NCBI RefSeq assembly: GCF_001562425.1
Contig: NZ_LOED01000001.1
Span: 62,001-126,000, forward strand
Reading direction: 5' to 3'
Length of the DNA: 64,000 nucleotides
Origin: Fervidicola ferrireducens
GTDB lineage: Bacteria; Bacillota; Thermosediminibacteria; Thermosediminibacterales; Thermosediminibacteraceae
The notes below the pieces were generated by a model. That model saw only the letters and a list, made by a program, of their open reading frames with translations. It was not told the origin of the DNA and did not search any database. The position numbers and the translations under genes were made by a program. This document shows positions 25,526-34,515 of the stretch, piece by piece; within the stretch, counting starts at the first letter, position 1, and every line of letters begins with the position of its first letter.

Positions 25526-27190
25526 TCACATTATACCTGTTTTCAATATGGAAATCAACAATCCCAGCCCCAACAAACCGGCAAGGACAAACCCCAATAT
25601 TCCCATCAAAGGCATTCCTCCGACGGTAGGGCCTATCCCAGCCCGGACAACTAGCGATGAACCCACTATCAGCGATGCCACTATCAGGCTGAATACCATT
25701 CTATTGGCCATTCGGTTGAGCTCGAATGCAAATTTTTCAAGGCCGTTGTACTCAAAATCAATTTTTATACTTTCTCTCTTCACTTTATTGTAAATTTCAT
25801 CAATCAGGTCAGGCAAAATGGCAGAGGATCGCATAATATTTGTTATATTTTTCCTGATATCCTTTGTAAAATACTTTGGATTATATCTTTCCCTAAAAAG
25901 TTGCCTTACAAAGGGCTTCGCCACTTTTATAAAATCGAATTCTGGATAAAGCTGTCTTCCAATACCATCAATGGTCAATATGGCTTTGCAAAGCAGCGCA
26001 AATTTCGAAGGTATTTTTATACCATGTCTTCCGGCGGTAAGGAAAATTTCGTTGATGAGCTCCGGCATATTTATTTCCTTCAAGGTTTTACCGTAATACC
26101 GGTCAAGAATATCTTGCACCTCGAGCATTAATTCCTCCAAATTACCCCGTTTCTCGGAAGCCCCGATCTCCAGGAGGAGATTCACGATTCTCTCCTCATC
26201 TTTACTTATGACTCCCAGCATTATTTCAGCCATCTTTCTCATGGTACTGCGGTCTATCCTGCCCACCATTCCGAAGTCGATAAATGCTATACTGCCGTCC
26301 GGCCGCACCAATATATTGCCGGGGTGAGGATCCGCATGGAAAAATCCGTGCACGAAAATCTGCTTTAATATTGCCCTTGCACCGTTTTCCGCTATCTTCT
26401 TTTTGGAAATCCCCGTTTTTGAAATCTTATCTATCTGGTCAACTCTAACGCCTTTAACGTATTCAATGGTCAGGACCTTTCGGGTAGTGTATTCCCAAAA
26501 TACTTTCGGCACGTAAACGCTTATGTCACCTTCGAAATTTCGTCTGAACTTTTCAACGTTCCATGCTTCTTTTGTAAAGTCAAGTTCTTTCTGCATGGCC
26601 CTGGCAAATTCCGACACCAGACCTACCGGATCGTATAAGCGGCTTTCGGGTATATGTTTCTCGGCAAGCTTTGCCAGGTTATGCAGGATATCCAGGTCCG
26701 CCCTGATTATCCTTTCTATACCCGGCCTCTGTATCTTTACCACCACCTCCTGCCCGCCCTTTAACATAGCCCTGTGGACCTGAGCTATCGAGGCAGCGGC
26801 GAAGGGATGGGGGTCAAAAAAAGAATAAACCTCTTCTATCGCCTTTCCCAATTCCTTTTCAACCTGCCTCTTTATACTCTCGAAACCGACGCCGGGGATT
26901 CTGTCGTGCAGCTTTTTTAGTTCTTCTATGTAATCCTGAGGAATTAAATCTGGTCTGCTCGCCAGGATCTGACCGAACTTGATGAAAGTCGGCCCCAGTT
27001 CTTCCAGCATCAACCTCACTCTTTCCGGAGCCGTCAATCTCCCGAGCTCCCGGTACTTTTCTCTTTTAATCAAGCGAACGAGTCCCACCTTTTCCACCAG
27101 AAATCCGAAACCGTACTTGACTATTACGTTTATTATTTCTCTATACCTTTTCGCGTGAAGATAAGTGGTATTGAGCTGACTGAGCCGCAA
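25526..27190 (-). CDS. ubiB: UbiB/ABC1 (AarF) atypical kinase family protein
   Basis: 554 residues with ABC1-kinase features: KxGQ region FIKFGQILASRPDLIP, the alanine-rich loop FAAASIAQVHRA replacing the usual glycine loop, EFDFTKEA-type EELDFTKEA segment, and the metal site HADPHPGNILV with IAFIDFGMVG. Two C-terminal hydrophobic helices anchor it to the membrane. Homologues support isoprenoid quinone or lipid synthesis, but no quinone genes are nearby. I choose TTG 27190 because GGAGG is eight bases upstream; TTG 27196 is too close. It is followed directly by CtpA. Confidence 0.9.
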   Translation of the reverse strand: MRLSQLNTTYLHAKRYREIINVIVKYGFGFLVEKVGLVRLIKREKYRELGRLTAPERVRLMLEELGPTFIKFGQILASRPDLIPQDYIEELKKLHDRIPGVGFESIKRQVEKELGKAIEEVYSFFDPHPFAAASIAQVHRAMLKGGQEVVVKIQRPGIERIIRADLDILHNLAKLAEKHIPESRLYDPVGLVSEFARAMQKELDFTKEAWNVEKFRRNFEGDISVYVPKVFWEYTTRKVLTIEYVKGVRVDQIDKISKTGISKKKIAENGARAILKQIFVHGFFHADPHPGNILVRPDGSIAFIDFGMVGRIDRSTMRKMAEIMLGVISKDEERIVNLLLEIGASEKRGNLEELMLEVQDILDRYYGKTLKEINMPELINEIFLTAGRHGIKIPSKFALLCKAILTIDGIGRQLYPEFDFIKVAKPFVRQLFRERYNPKYFTKDIRKNITNIMRSSAILPDLIDEIYNKVKRESIKIDFEYNGLEKFAFELNRMANRMVFSLIVASLIVGSSLVVRAGIGPTVGGMPLMGILGFVLAGLLGLGLLISILKTGIM

Positions 27191-27281
27191 GCACAAAACC
27201 TCCTCGATTGTTCTTCAGCTACTATGTTATCACCGCTTACTGGAAAATGCAATTTATCCTGTTAAATCTTTTTCAAATAAC

Positions 27282-27314
27282 AAAAAACTCACCCGCTTAA
27301 AAAATGCGGGTGAG
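27282..27314 (-). terminator. Intrinsic terminator after the TDT transporter gene
   Basis: Nine-bp stem CTCACCCGC/GCGGGTGAG followed by TTTTTTG on the minus strand. Confidence 0.9.
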
Positions 27315-27332
27315 AGGATTTTATCATACTTA

Positions 27333-28262
27333 TTACGTTCTTCTAATATCCGGTTCGGAAAAAATGAAAATTGCGTATCTTATAAATACGTAAAGGATCA
27401 TCGTTATAGCCCAGAATTCCATAAATTTGGCCAGATACAAAAACGGATGTATATTTACGATTTTTGCCAAAAATGTATATGCACCCTTTATGGCAATGGC
27501 TGTGATGACAAATGGAAAGGTCAAAGCAGAATAACTGGGGTAAAATTTTAATTTCAGTATTTTAGGGATATACAATAATACAAAAATGAACATAAATAGC
27601 GACAGCAAACTTAAAAAAACAACCATAGCCATATTTTTATCCTGAAACGAATTAAGGTAACCCGCAAGGCATAAACTAGCCGGTGCCGAAAGTATAGCAA
27701 TCGTCGGAAATGCCGGTTCCGGCAGTCTTTTTATAACCAAAACCCTATACAATATCAACGGAAGCAAAATCAAGTAAGCGATAAATCCGAACCAGAACAA
27801 GAACCGGCCCAGGCTGATGAAGCCGAACGCTGGGGAAGTTACGCTTCCGCAAACTATCCCCACATAAACTACAAAACAGCTTGGGAAAACTTTTTCTATT
27901 TTAAAGTTCAAAATGTACTTTTTCGTGAAAAAATACATCATGACGAGGTGCAGACATAAACCCGAAAACCACAATAAATATGCTGCTTCGTAAAGGTAAT
28001 CTTTTATATATGTTGCCAATATCACTATCCCCATGGAAAAAGTAGGCATCACGCCGGCAACCGCCGGGTTTTCAAAATTTTCTAGCACCGACTTCGGCAC
28101 CATTATTATTTTTGCAACAACTAAAACGAGAATAACTGCCGACAGAAATCCGAAAATGTTTTTATATACACTACCGTACTGCGCCACCAAGTTTCCCGCT
28201 ACAGCTAAACCGAGCATGAGGCCAGCTATCGGAATAGGTACATTCTTAATTATCCTGTCCAT
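27333..28262 (-). CDS. TDT (TehA/SLAC1-like) family transporter
   Basis: 309 residues with about ten membrane helices in the five-fold helical-hairpin pattern of the tellurite-resistance/dicarboxylate transporter (TDT) family; the start IPIAGLMLGLAVAGNL matches it. Members export anions such as malate, sulfite or chloride; specificity is unclear. ATG 28262 has GGTGAG five bases upstream, better than the GTG three codons earlier. It follows the C_GCAxxG_C_C gene by about 20 bases. Confidence 0.82.
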   Translation of the reverse strand: MDRIIKNVPIPIAGLMLGLAVAGNLVAQYGSVYKNIFGFLSAVILVLVVAKIIMVPKSVLENFENPAVAGVMPTFSMGIVILATYIKDYLYEAAYLLWFSGLCLHLVMMYFFTKKYILNFKIEKVFPSCFVVYVGIVCGSVTSPAFGFISLGRFLFWFGFIAYLILLPLILYRVLVIKRLPEPAFPTIAILSAPASLCLAGYLNSFQDKNMAMVVFLSLLSLFMFIFVLLYIPKILKLKFYPSYSALTFPFVITAIAIKGAYTFLAKIVNIHPFLYLAKFMEFWAITMILYVFIRYAIFIFSEPDIRRT

Positions 28263-28282
28263 TGTTCTCACCGGCGTTAAAT

Positions 28283-28756
28283 TTAATTAAAGGCCTCATT
28301 AATTCTAGGGGCAATTTCGGGATCTTCGAGCAGCTTTTCAGCTATCCATGCCGCAACTTCACCCGTGATTTTTACGCAATGCGCCTTCCTTTCGGGGCTG
28401 GAAAATTCGTAGTCTTTGACGAGGACGCGACAGCAGGTGCTTTTATACATATTTTTGATATGGTCGTGTAGAGCCGCGGACATTTGAAACATTTTCTCAT
28501 TCATGGTTTCGCCGTGTTTTCTGCCGTAAGCCATCCCCAGAGCCATAGCGCCGCCGCTGACCGCACCGCAAAGGCATCCCGATTTTCCAAGTCCTATCGG
28601 AAATCCCGATGCCATTTTTACCACTTCTTCAGGGAAGGGCCAGCCGAGCAGCTCATTGATTGTGTGAACCACCGCCTCCGAACAAAAAAATTCTCCTCGG
28701 GCAAAATATCCTTCAGCTTTCTTGCGTACCGATTCAACTATAAGATTTTTTTCCAC
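28283..28756 (-). CDS. C_GCAxxG_C_C family protein (putative redox/metal protein)
   Basis: 157 residues of a family named for its spaced cysteines: FFCSEAVV near residue 25, GCLCGAVSGG about residue 60, TCCRVL about 105 and HC about 123. These probably bind an iron-sulfur cluster or another metal; function is unknown. The GTG start has GGGGG seven bases upstream. It precedes the TDT transporter on the same transcript. Confidence 0.88.
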   Translation of the reverse strand: MEKNLIVESVRKKAEGYFARGEFFCSEAVVHTINELLGWPFPEEVVKMASGFPIGLGKSGCLCGAVSGGAMALGMAYGRKHGETMNEKMFQMSAALHDHIKNMYKSTCCRVLVKDYEFSSPERKAHCVKITGEVAAWIAEKLLEDPEIAPRINEAFN

Positions 28757-28869
28757 GATTGTTCCCCCTATCACAAAAGGTATTTCCAGTTGATGATTAT
28801 ACTAGAATAACTGCCGCAAGGGAAATTAATCATTTCTATCCCATATTGAAAAGCTATTGCCTTAATCAA

Positions 28870-28899
28870 TAAAAAAAGTTCCGGGAATTTCCCCGGAAC
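28870..28899 (-). terminator. Intrinsic terminator after the truncated oligopeptide-binding gene
   Basis: GTTCCGGG/CCCGGAAC stem followed by seven T on the minus strand. Confidence 0.88.
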
Positions 28900-28902
28900 A
28901 TG

Positions 28903-30003
28903 TCATTTACCCTCCACCGATGCATATATGAAATCCGGATCCGAACCGCTGGCAAAGGTCCTCACAAGGCCCTGAACGTAGTCTTTTTTCACCCATAACC
29001 TCTCCCTAAAGTAAAGTGGGACAACCGCACCTTTTTCCAGGAGGTATTTTTCCGCTTCGAACATTATCTCGTTCCTCTTTGCAAAATCCGACGTGTTTTT
29101 AGCGGCGTTGCAGAGTTCGTTGTATTTTTCGTCGGTCCACCCGCTATTTATCATGCCTTCACTTATCGTCCAGTAATCAAGGTAAGTCATGGGGTCGTCA
29201 TAGTCCGGTCCCCAGCGGGTTATCATCACTTCGTAATCACCACTCCTCATCCGCTGGAGCCTTTCCTTGAAGGTGACTATCTTTATATCTACTTTTATGC
29301 CTAAATTTCTCACGAGCATGTCCTGTATGGCTTCCACGCCATCCTTCGTGCCGGAGCTGTCGTCCACCATCAGTTCGATGCTAATCTTAGAGGGATCGGA
29401 AATCCCGAGTTCTTTCATGGCTTTGCCCAAGAACTCCTTGGCCTTTGCAACGTCCGCATTTTTCGGATAAAATTCGTACGGGAACTCTTCTGCGAATTTT
29501 TTCTCGAGGCCGGAAATCGTCGGCGGGATGTATCTTGTCGCCGGCTTGGAAATACCTTTAAATGCCATATTTATATAACTTTCTCTGTCTATAGCAAAGC
29601 CAATAGCTTTTCTGAAGTTTTCGTTGGCAAGATAAGGTTTGCCTTCTTTTTTCATGTTGAACCTGATGAAATATTCGAAGCTATCCATGTAGGTGAGGCC
29701 CTTACCTTCTTTTTGCATCTGTTCTACCAGCGGAGTCGGCACATCCACGAAGTCGAGCTCACCGTTCTCGAACATCTGATAGGCGGTATTCGCGTCGTTG
29801 ATGATAAGAATCCGAACTTTATCCAATTTTATTTTGTCTTTGTTCCAGTAGTTCGGGTTTTTCTCGAGCACAATCTCCTGTTCGTGTTTCCATTCCTTTA
29901 TAATGAAAGGTCCGTCGTAAGCCATCTTATCTGCATCAGCGGCATACGCTTGGCCGTATTTTTCTACTAAATCCTTTCTCGATGGTTTAAATGAAATAAA
30001 CCG
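28903..30003 (-). pseudogene. Oligopeptide-binding (SBP family 5) protein, 5' end removed by an IS element
   Basis: About 365 residues of the C-terminal part of an OppA-type extracytoplasmic binding protein: YDGPFIIKEWKHEQEIVLEKNPNYW, FRKAIGFAIDRE, and the terminal PLYFRERLWVKKDYVQGL. The family normally has another 150-180 residues, including a lipoprotein signal, before FISFKPSRKD. That is where the IS200/IS605 end lies, and the missing part is not found on the other side of the element, so insertion was accompanied or followed by deletion. No export signal or ribosome site remains, so the fragment should be inactive. Confidence 0.88.
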
Positions 30004-30038
30004 TGACGTCCTCCCCTCAATAAATTTGAGGGGCATCC

Positions 30039-31271
30039 TCAAGCGGATGCACGCAGGGCTTTATTCCCGCGCTTCGGTTCAGCGACGCCGTGCCATCCCA
30101 AGAGGAATGACACGACCGCAGGCCGCGCCACACGGCCACTACTCCCCTCCACGGGAGATACCTGGTACGCCCTCTCGTAGATGTTTAGGGCACCGTTTAC
30201 GTCTGCCTGTGCCTTCCAACCACAGGAACATACATACAAACCCCGGTGTCTCCGGTTGGAAGACATGACCTTGCCGCAGGCGTGGCAGGTAATGGACGTG
30301 CTCTTCTCTTCTACATCGTCACGGACTATGATTCCCGCTAGAGCACCCTTATACTTCAGCATGTTGATCAGCTTCCGGTACGGCCACGCATGCAACCGCT
30401 GGTTCAACCGTTTCCCATGATCAATACTCTCACGGATCCCGTTGAGATCCCCAATGGCTATCTCCTTTACGCCCCGCCGTACGCATTCCGCAATAAAATG
30501 GGAGGTGGCTATGTGCAACAGGTGCTCCACTTGTTTCTTTTCCCGATGCGCTATCTCCTTCCACCTACGGGAGTTCTGCTTGAGACTGGCCCGCACCTTC
30601 TGCCAGTACCGCCTTACGGCTTTGATCAGCCTGCCGGAGTAAAGCGTTACCGTACCATCGTCAAAGGCACAGGCCATAAGAACCGTCTCCCCGAGGTCTA
30701 CCGCTACCCTTCCCGTCCCGTTGTTTTCACGGGCCTTGACTTCCACCACCAGACGGGCCTCACAGCGCCCGGAAACCTTGTCGTAGGCAATGGAGAGTTC
30801 CCGCACCCGTTCGTATTCAACATCAAGACGGTGAGATATGCGGAAAGTGACCTGTTTTACATCGTCTTCCCGGCTGGTGCCCAGGCTCAGTGTGACCTTG
30901 TCTCCATCTACCCTGAACCCGCTCTGTACATACTTGAGCGGAGAAAGACAGTTCTTCCGGCGGAAGCCGGGAGCTTCATGCCGCGTAAGACCCTTTTTCT
31001 TGAGAGTAAAGAAAGACTTATACGCTTCCCGTACTTCGTCCCGGGTGAGCTGGACTGACATCGAGTAGTACCCTTTGGCCCTGGGCAGCTCTTTTAAGAT
31101 GCGGTTGAGGTTCTTTCGAGAAATATTTACCCTTCCGGCTTCTTTGTACTCTTTTCTAAGATGCCACAGAAGACCGTTGTAGACCTTGGTGGCACAGAAC
31201 ATGGCATCCTTTAGAACGGCTTCAATCTGCGGGTCCGCATGGATTTGGGCTTTGAGTGTGATTAGCGGCAC
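30039..31271 (-). CDS. tnpB: TnpB, IS605-type RNA-guided nuclease, with unusual RuvC-II motif
   Basis: 410 residues. RuvC-I aspartate is Asp192 (RVAVDLGETVL). The RuvC-II region, usually E-D-L in active members, reads IAIGDLNGIRES (272-282): the expected Glu is Gly274 and a Glu appears seven residues on at 281, like the catalytically rearranged TnpB groups. The zinc ribbon is C-x2-C (329, 332) with C-x-C (348, 350), and RuvC-III is Asp357 in ADVNGALNI. The GTG start abuts the tnpA stop. The transcript's 3' end overlaps the element's right end, where a guide RNA would be made. Confidence 0.92.
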   Translation of the reverse strand: MPLITLKAQIHADPQIEAVLKDAMFCATKVYNGLLWHLRKEYKEAGRVNISRKNLNRILKELPRAKGYYSMSVQLTRDEVREAYKSFFTLKKKGLTRHEAPGFRRKNCLSPLKYVQSGFRVDGDKVTLSLGTSREDDVKQVTFRISHRLDVEYERVRELSIAYDKVSGRCEARLVVEVKARENNGTGRVAVDLGETVLMACAFDDGTVTLYSGRLIKAVRRYWQKVRASLKQNSRRWKEIAHREKKQVEHLLHIATSHFIAECVRRGVKEIAIGDLNGIRESIDHGKRLNQRLHAWPYRKLINMLKYKGALAGIIVRDDVEEKSTSITCHACGKVMSSNRRHRGLYVCSCGWKAQADVNGALNIYERAYQVSPVEGSSGRVARPAVVSFLLGWHGVAEPKRGNKALRASA

Positions 31272-31691
31272 TCAATCACCTCTTCCCTCTGTTTTTTGAG
31301 CTTCGATGTACCGCCTGATAGTATCACTAGAGACCTCTCCAGCTGTGCCCACGTAGTAGCTTGGATTCCACAGATGACCGTCCCAGAGCTTCTTTTTGAG
31401 TTCCGGATGTTTCACAAAAAGAGTGCGGGCCGTGGAACCTTTCAGCACCTTGGCGATTACTGCTGGAGCTATTTTGGGAGGGGCGGAAAGAAAAATGTGT
31501 ACGTGGTCGGGCATGACCTCCAAAGCCAGCAACTCGTAGCCATGTTCGTTACAGAGAGCAGTAATTGCTTCCTTCAAGGTTTCGTCTATTGGTGGGAACA
31601 ATACCTTACGGCGGTACTTTGTTGACCATACAAAGTGGTAGTTGATGTTGTAAACTGCTGTCCCAGCTGATTTCCAAGCTTCCTTCTTCAT
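31272..31691 (-). CDS. tnpA: TnpA, IS200-type Y1 (HUH) transposase
   Basis: 139 residues, full length for the family. The metal-binding HUH motif is His63-Val-His65 in MPDHVHIFLSAPP, and the catalytic tyrosine is Tyr128 in TIRRYIEAQ, with Gln132 after it. It cuts and rejoins single-stranded DNA at the subterminal hairpins. ATG 31691 is preferred; an in-frame start 21 bases upstream would add residues the family lacks. All key residues are intact, so the element could still move. Confidence 0.94.
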   Translation of the reverse strand: MKKEAWKSAGTAVYNINYHFVWSTKYRRKVLFPPIDETLKEAITALCNEHGYELLALEVMPDHVHIFLSAPPKIAPAVIAKVLKGSTARTLFVKHPELKKKLWDGHLWNPSYYVGTAGEVSSDTIRRYIEAQKTEGRGD

Positions 31692-31796
31692 ACCATTATG
31701 ATAGCATACCACGCAACGATTGTAAATATCGGAGCGAGGGGGTCCGTGTATCCCCTAAATAAATTGAGGGGGATTATTGCCCCCTCGCGCTCCCCC

Positions 31797-32274
31797 ATTT
31801 TTCTAAAACTTCCATTAATGCTCGGATGTCTTACTGTAATTGATTTTCGAAGTGCTTATTGTGAGCTTGTTTTAGCTACAATTGCTCAGAATGTTGTTGC
31901 TTTAGTCGCATTAAGAGCGAATAAGCATGACAAGGTAAGGTCACTTCGGGGAATTGTTGCTTAAAATTGCAATCAAGCCCAGGGGGTGTTTTTTGCTTTT
32001 TTCAATTGAGCTTTTAAACTAGAGCAAAACATATTCCATAATCTGTCAAATTTGAGGCCCAGACAGGTATAGGGACTTTTTTAGTTTTTTATGGGAGCAT
32101 AGTTTTGCAATAGCCTAAAAATATAATTTAAAATTAACAAATATGTTGAGCAGAATTTTACCACACTTTTTGTGTTTGTGTCAATACAAAATTTTGCTGA
32201 ATTTTGTATACAAAATAAAAAGCTCCGCGCGATATCACCTCGCACAGAGCCCATTATTGGTTTACATACCAACC
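31797..32274. other. Unassigned stretch after the IS left end, with an open-frame remnant and an AT-rich dyad
   Basis: No complete gene. On the plus strand an open frame (about 31797-31964; VIDFRSAYCELVLA, IAQNVVALVALRANKH) begins at the IS left end and ends GIVA-stop; it may be the tail of a gene lost with the OppA 5' end, but I cannot name it. Further on is a perfect dyad ATACAAAATT-N6-AATTTTGTAT (32184-32209), which may be an operator or fold. The terminator of the 32275 gene lies at 32211-32250. Nothing else is recognisable. Confidence 0.4.
32211..32250 (-). terminator. Intrinsic terminator after the CMD-family gene
   Basis: GCTCTGTGCGA paired with TCGCGCGGAGC (two G-T pairs) followed by TTTTTATTTT on the minus strand. 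Confidence 0.82.
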
Positions 32275-32577
32275 TTACTTACCTTCAGGAAAAGCCGCAG
32301 AATACGAAGCCAAAATGGAATTTCCGAAGGCAAAATAAGCTATCCGAATCGCCTCTCTTATCTCTTCATCCGTCACTCCCATGCTCCTCAACTGCTTTGC
32401 TATGTTCGTTACCCCTTGAGTTGCTCCATGGGCGGCATCCACAGCCAGCGCAATCAAGAGCTTCGTCTTCTGGTCCAGCGCCCCCTCTCCCATGGCCAAA
32501 GAATATACGTCTTCAATGGCCTTCCCAAAATCAGGGTCGTTTTTCCCTACCGACGCCAGAAAAGGCGGTAGTGGCAT
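32275..32577 (-). CDS. Carboxymuconolactone decarboxylase (AhpD-like) family protein lacking the CxxC
   Basis: 100-residue helical protein of the CMD family (KTKLLIALAVDAAHG, MGVTDEEIREAIRIAYFAFG). Peroxidase members use Cys-x-x-Cys followed by His at the position that here reads VDAAHGATQG; both cysteines are absent, so AhpD-type disulfide chemistry is not possible. Function unknown. ATG 32577 follows GGGAGGGGG. Last gene of a probable operon with rlmD, trmL and a PHP phosphatase. Confidence 0.82.
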   Translation of the reverse strand: MPLPPFLASVGKNDPDFGKAIEDVYSLAMGEGALDQKTKLLIALAVDAAHGATQGVTNIAKQLRSMGVTDEEIREAIRIAYFAFGNSILASYSAAFPEGK

Positions 32578-32635
32578 ATGTCCCCCTCCCGATTGAATAA
32601 TTTGTTCTAATATTATATCACAACTCCTTTTACAC

Positions 32636-33991
32636 TCAAACTCTCCTTCTAATCAACGCCACGCACTCCACGTGATGGGTGAAAGGGAACATGTCTACGG
32701 GCTGCACCAGTTCGGTTTTATAGCCCCTGTCTTCCAGGAAACGCAGGTCCCTGGCAAGTGTGGCCGGGTTGCATGAAACGTACACCATCCGGGAAGGATT
32801 CATCTCGACAGCAGCCTCCAGCAGCCCTTCTTCACACCCCCTTCTCGGAGGGTCCATAACTATAACGTCGGCCCCGACACCCTGCGTCAGTAGCCGGGGC
32901 ATTACTTCTTCCGCCGCTCCCTCTATGAATTCCACATTCTCGATTCCGTTTAACCGGGCGTTTTTTCGGGCATCTTTTACCGCATCGGAAACTAATTCTA
33001 TGCCGTAAACCTTCTTTGCCTTTCTTGCCAAAAAAAGTGTTATGGTGCCTATACCGCAGTAGGCATCGATAACCGTCTCTTCGCCGGTAAGGGCCGAGAA
33101 TTCCAAAGCTTTGCTGTAAAGCACCTCCACCTGTACCGGATTTACCTGGAAAAAGGAGTTGGGAGAAAGGGTGAATTTAATTTCACCGATAAAATCCATT
33201 ATATAAGGCTTTCCGTATACCAGTATGTTTTCTTCGCCCAAAATCACATTTGTCTTCTTCGTGTTTATGTTCAAATAAACGCTTGTAAGTCCCTCTATAT
33301 TTTTCTCCAAAGCACCGATAAGCTCTTTTAAACGAGGAATTTTTCTTCCATTAATTACTAGTACAACCATAACTTCACCGGTCTTTGCCCCAATCCTTGT
33401 TATTACGTGCCTTAAAAGACCTTCATGCTTTACCTCATCGTAAACTGGTATTTGATATTTTTCCACCCATTTTCCGACCAGCTCCGCCACTTGCCAGCTA
33501 AAATCATGCTGTATCAGACAGCTTCTTATCGGCACGAGTTCATGGCTCCTTTTTTTGTAAAATCCAAGTACAGCCCGGCCATCCTTTTTCCCCACCGGAT
33601 ACTGTGCCTTGTTTCTGTATTTAAATGGAATGTCCATTCCTATAGTTTCGAGCACCGTAGTATGTATATGCCCTATCCTCTCCAAATTGTCCTTGACTTT
33701 TTGAGTCTTAAAATCAAGCTGTCCTTTGTACGAAAGGTGCTGCAGCGAGCACCCGCCGCATTTTTCCGCATAAGGGCATGGCAGTTCAACCCTTTCGGGC
33801 GATGGCACGATAATCTTTTCCACCCGTGCAATGGCGTAATTTTTAGATACCTTCTCTATCCTTGCAAGGACCTTCTCGCCTTTTAAAGCTCCTTCGACAA
33901 AGACTGCAAGGCCATTAACTCTCCCTACTCCCTGTCCTTCATGAGCCATTCCCGTTATTTCCATTTCAACTTTTTGCCCTATTTGAAGCAT
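32636..33991 (-). CDS. rlmD: 23S rRNA (uracil-5-)-methyltransferase, RlmD/RumA family
   Basis: 451 residues. A TRAM RNA-binding domain covers about 1-60; an iron-sulfur site follows (CPYAEKCGGC, with a later Cys in RSCLIQHD); then the SAM-binding fold (VIDAYCGIGTITLFLA) and the catalytic segments MDPPRRGCEEGL and YVSCNPATLARDL, whose Cys attacks C6 of uracil. Clostridia often have several paralogues, so U1939 or U747 specificity is not certain. It follows trmL by 27 bases. Confidence 0.92.
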   Translation of the reverse strand: MLQIGQKVEMEITGMAHEGQGVGRVNGLAVFVEGALKGEKVLARIEKVSKNYAIARVEKIIVPSPERVELPCPYAEKCGGCSLQHLSYKGQLDFKTQKVKDNLERIGHIHTTVLETIGMDIPFKYRNKAQYPVGKKDGRAVLGFYKKRSHELVPIRSCLIQHDFSWQVAELVGKWVEKYQIPVYDEVKHEGLLRHVITRIGAKTGEVMVVLVINGRKIPRLKELIGALEKNIEGLTSVYLNINTKKTNVILGEENILVYGKPYIMDFIGEIKFTLSPNSFFQVNPVQVEVLYSKALEFSALTGEETVIDAYCGIGTITLFLARKAKKVYGIELVSDAVKDARKNARLNGIENVEFIEGAAEEVMPRLLTQGVGADVIVMDPPRRGCEEGLLEAAVEMNPSRMVYVSCNPATLARDLRFLEDRGYKTELVQPVDMFPFTHHVECVALIRRRV

Positions 33992-34018
33992 AACTTCACC
34001 GCCAAAGCTTAATTTTTC

Positions 34019-34501
34019 TCATTTCGACGAGGGACCCTTGATTTTCAACCCTTTGAAATCGTTCTGCCTTAACGCTTCATAAAGCACTATGGCGACGGAA
34101 TTTGAAAGGTTCAAAGACCTGGCTTCTTCCAGCATGGGTATCCTTACGCATCTTTCCCAGTTGGCTTTTAAGAGTTCCAAAGGAAGGCCCGCCGTTTCCT
34201 TTCCGAAAACAAGATAGGTACCCGGCTCGTATTGCACATCCGCATAACATTTTTCAGCTTTCGTCGTGAGAAAGTAAGCCGAAATACCGGGGTTTTTCTC
34301 CTCAAACTCTCTATAATTTTCGTAATATCTTACATCCACCAAATGCCAGTAATCAAGCCCCGCCCTTTTGAGGTATTTGTCTTCCAGAGAAAATCCAAGC
34401 GGGCCTACAAGATGGAGCACCGCCCCGGTCGCCGCGCAGGTGCGGGCGATATTTCCGGTATTTTGAGGTATTTCCGGTTCTACCAGCACGACATGAAACA
34501 T
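34019..34501 (-). CDS. trmL: tRNA (cytidine/uridine-34-2'-O-)-methyltransferase TrmL
   Basis: 160-residue SPOUT (knotted) methyltransferase. N-terminal LVEPEIPQNTGNIARTCAA, middle YLVFGKETAGLP and C-terminal RIPMLEEARSLNLSNSVAIVLYEALRQ are diagnostic. It methylates the ribose of the wobble nucleotide in leucine tRNAs. Length matches the family. It lies 14 bases after the PHP phosphatase gene and before rlmD, making a small RNA-modification cluster. Confidence 0.95.
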   Translation of the reverse strand: MFHVVLVEPEIPQNTGNIARTCAATGAVLHLVGPLGFSLEDKYLKRAGLDYWHLVDVRYYENYREFEEKNPGISAYFLTTKAEKCYADVQYEPGTYLVFGKETAGLPLELLKANWERCVRIPMLEEARSLNLSNSVAIVLYEALRQNDFKGLKIKGPSSK

Positions 34502-34515
34502 TTATACCGCCTCTT

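Larger units (their letters stand above)
30004..31796 (-). mobile_element. IS200/IS605 family insertion sequence with tnpA and tnpB
   Basis: Carries adjacent tnpA (HUH Y1 transposase) and tnpB genes. The right end (30004-30050) has two subterminal hairpins on the minus strand, GCATCC/GGATGC and CCCCTCAA/TTGAGGGG. The left end (31731-31796) has CCCCTAA/TTGAGGGG nested in a long GC-rich arm pair (31731-31742 with 31780-31793). There are no terminal inverted repeats or target duplications, as expected for single-strand transposition. Outer limits are estimated to within about 15 bases. Confidence 0.85.

Noticed and set aside
30004-30050. CRISPR-like repeat at the IS right end
   Set aside because: The short inverted repeats are single subterminal hairpins typical of IS200/IS605, with no periodic spacers.
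30390-31068. Long plus-strand frame of 222 codons opposite tnpB
   Set aside because: Antisense shadow of GC-rich tnpB codons; no family pattern and no start context.
32184-32209. ATACAAAATT/AATTTTGTAT dyad as an IS end or att site
   Set aside because: No second copy in the window and no integrase; kept only as an unassigned dyad.
32143-32600. Two 142-codon plus-strand frames opposite the CMD-family gene
   Set aside because: They run antisense through a convincing family member and start in AT-rich noncoding DNA without ribosome sites.
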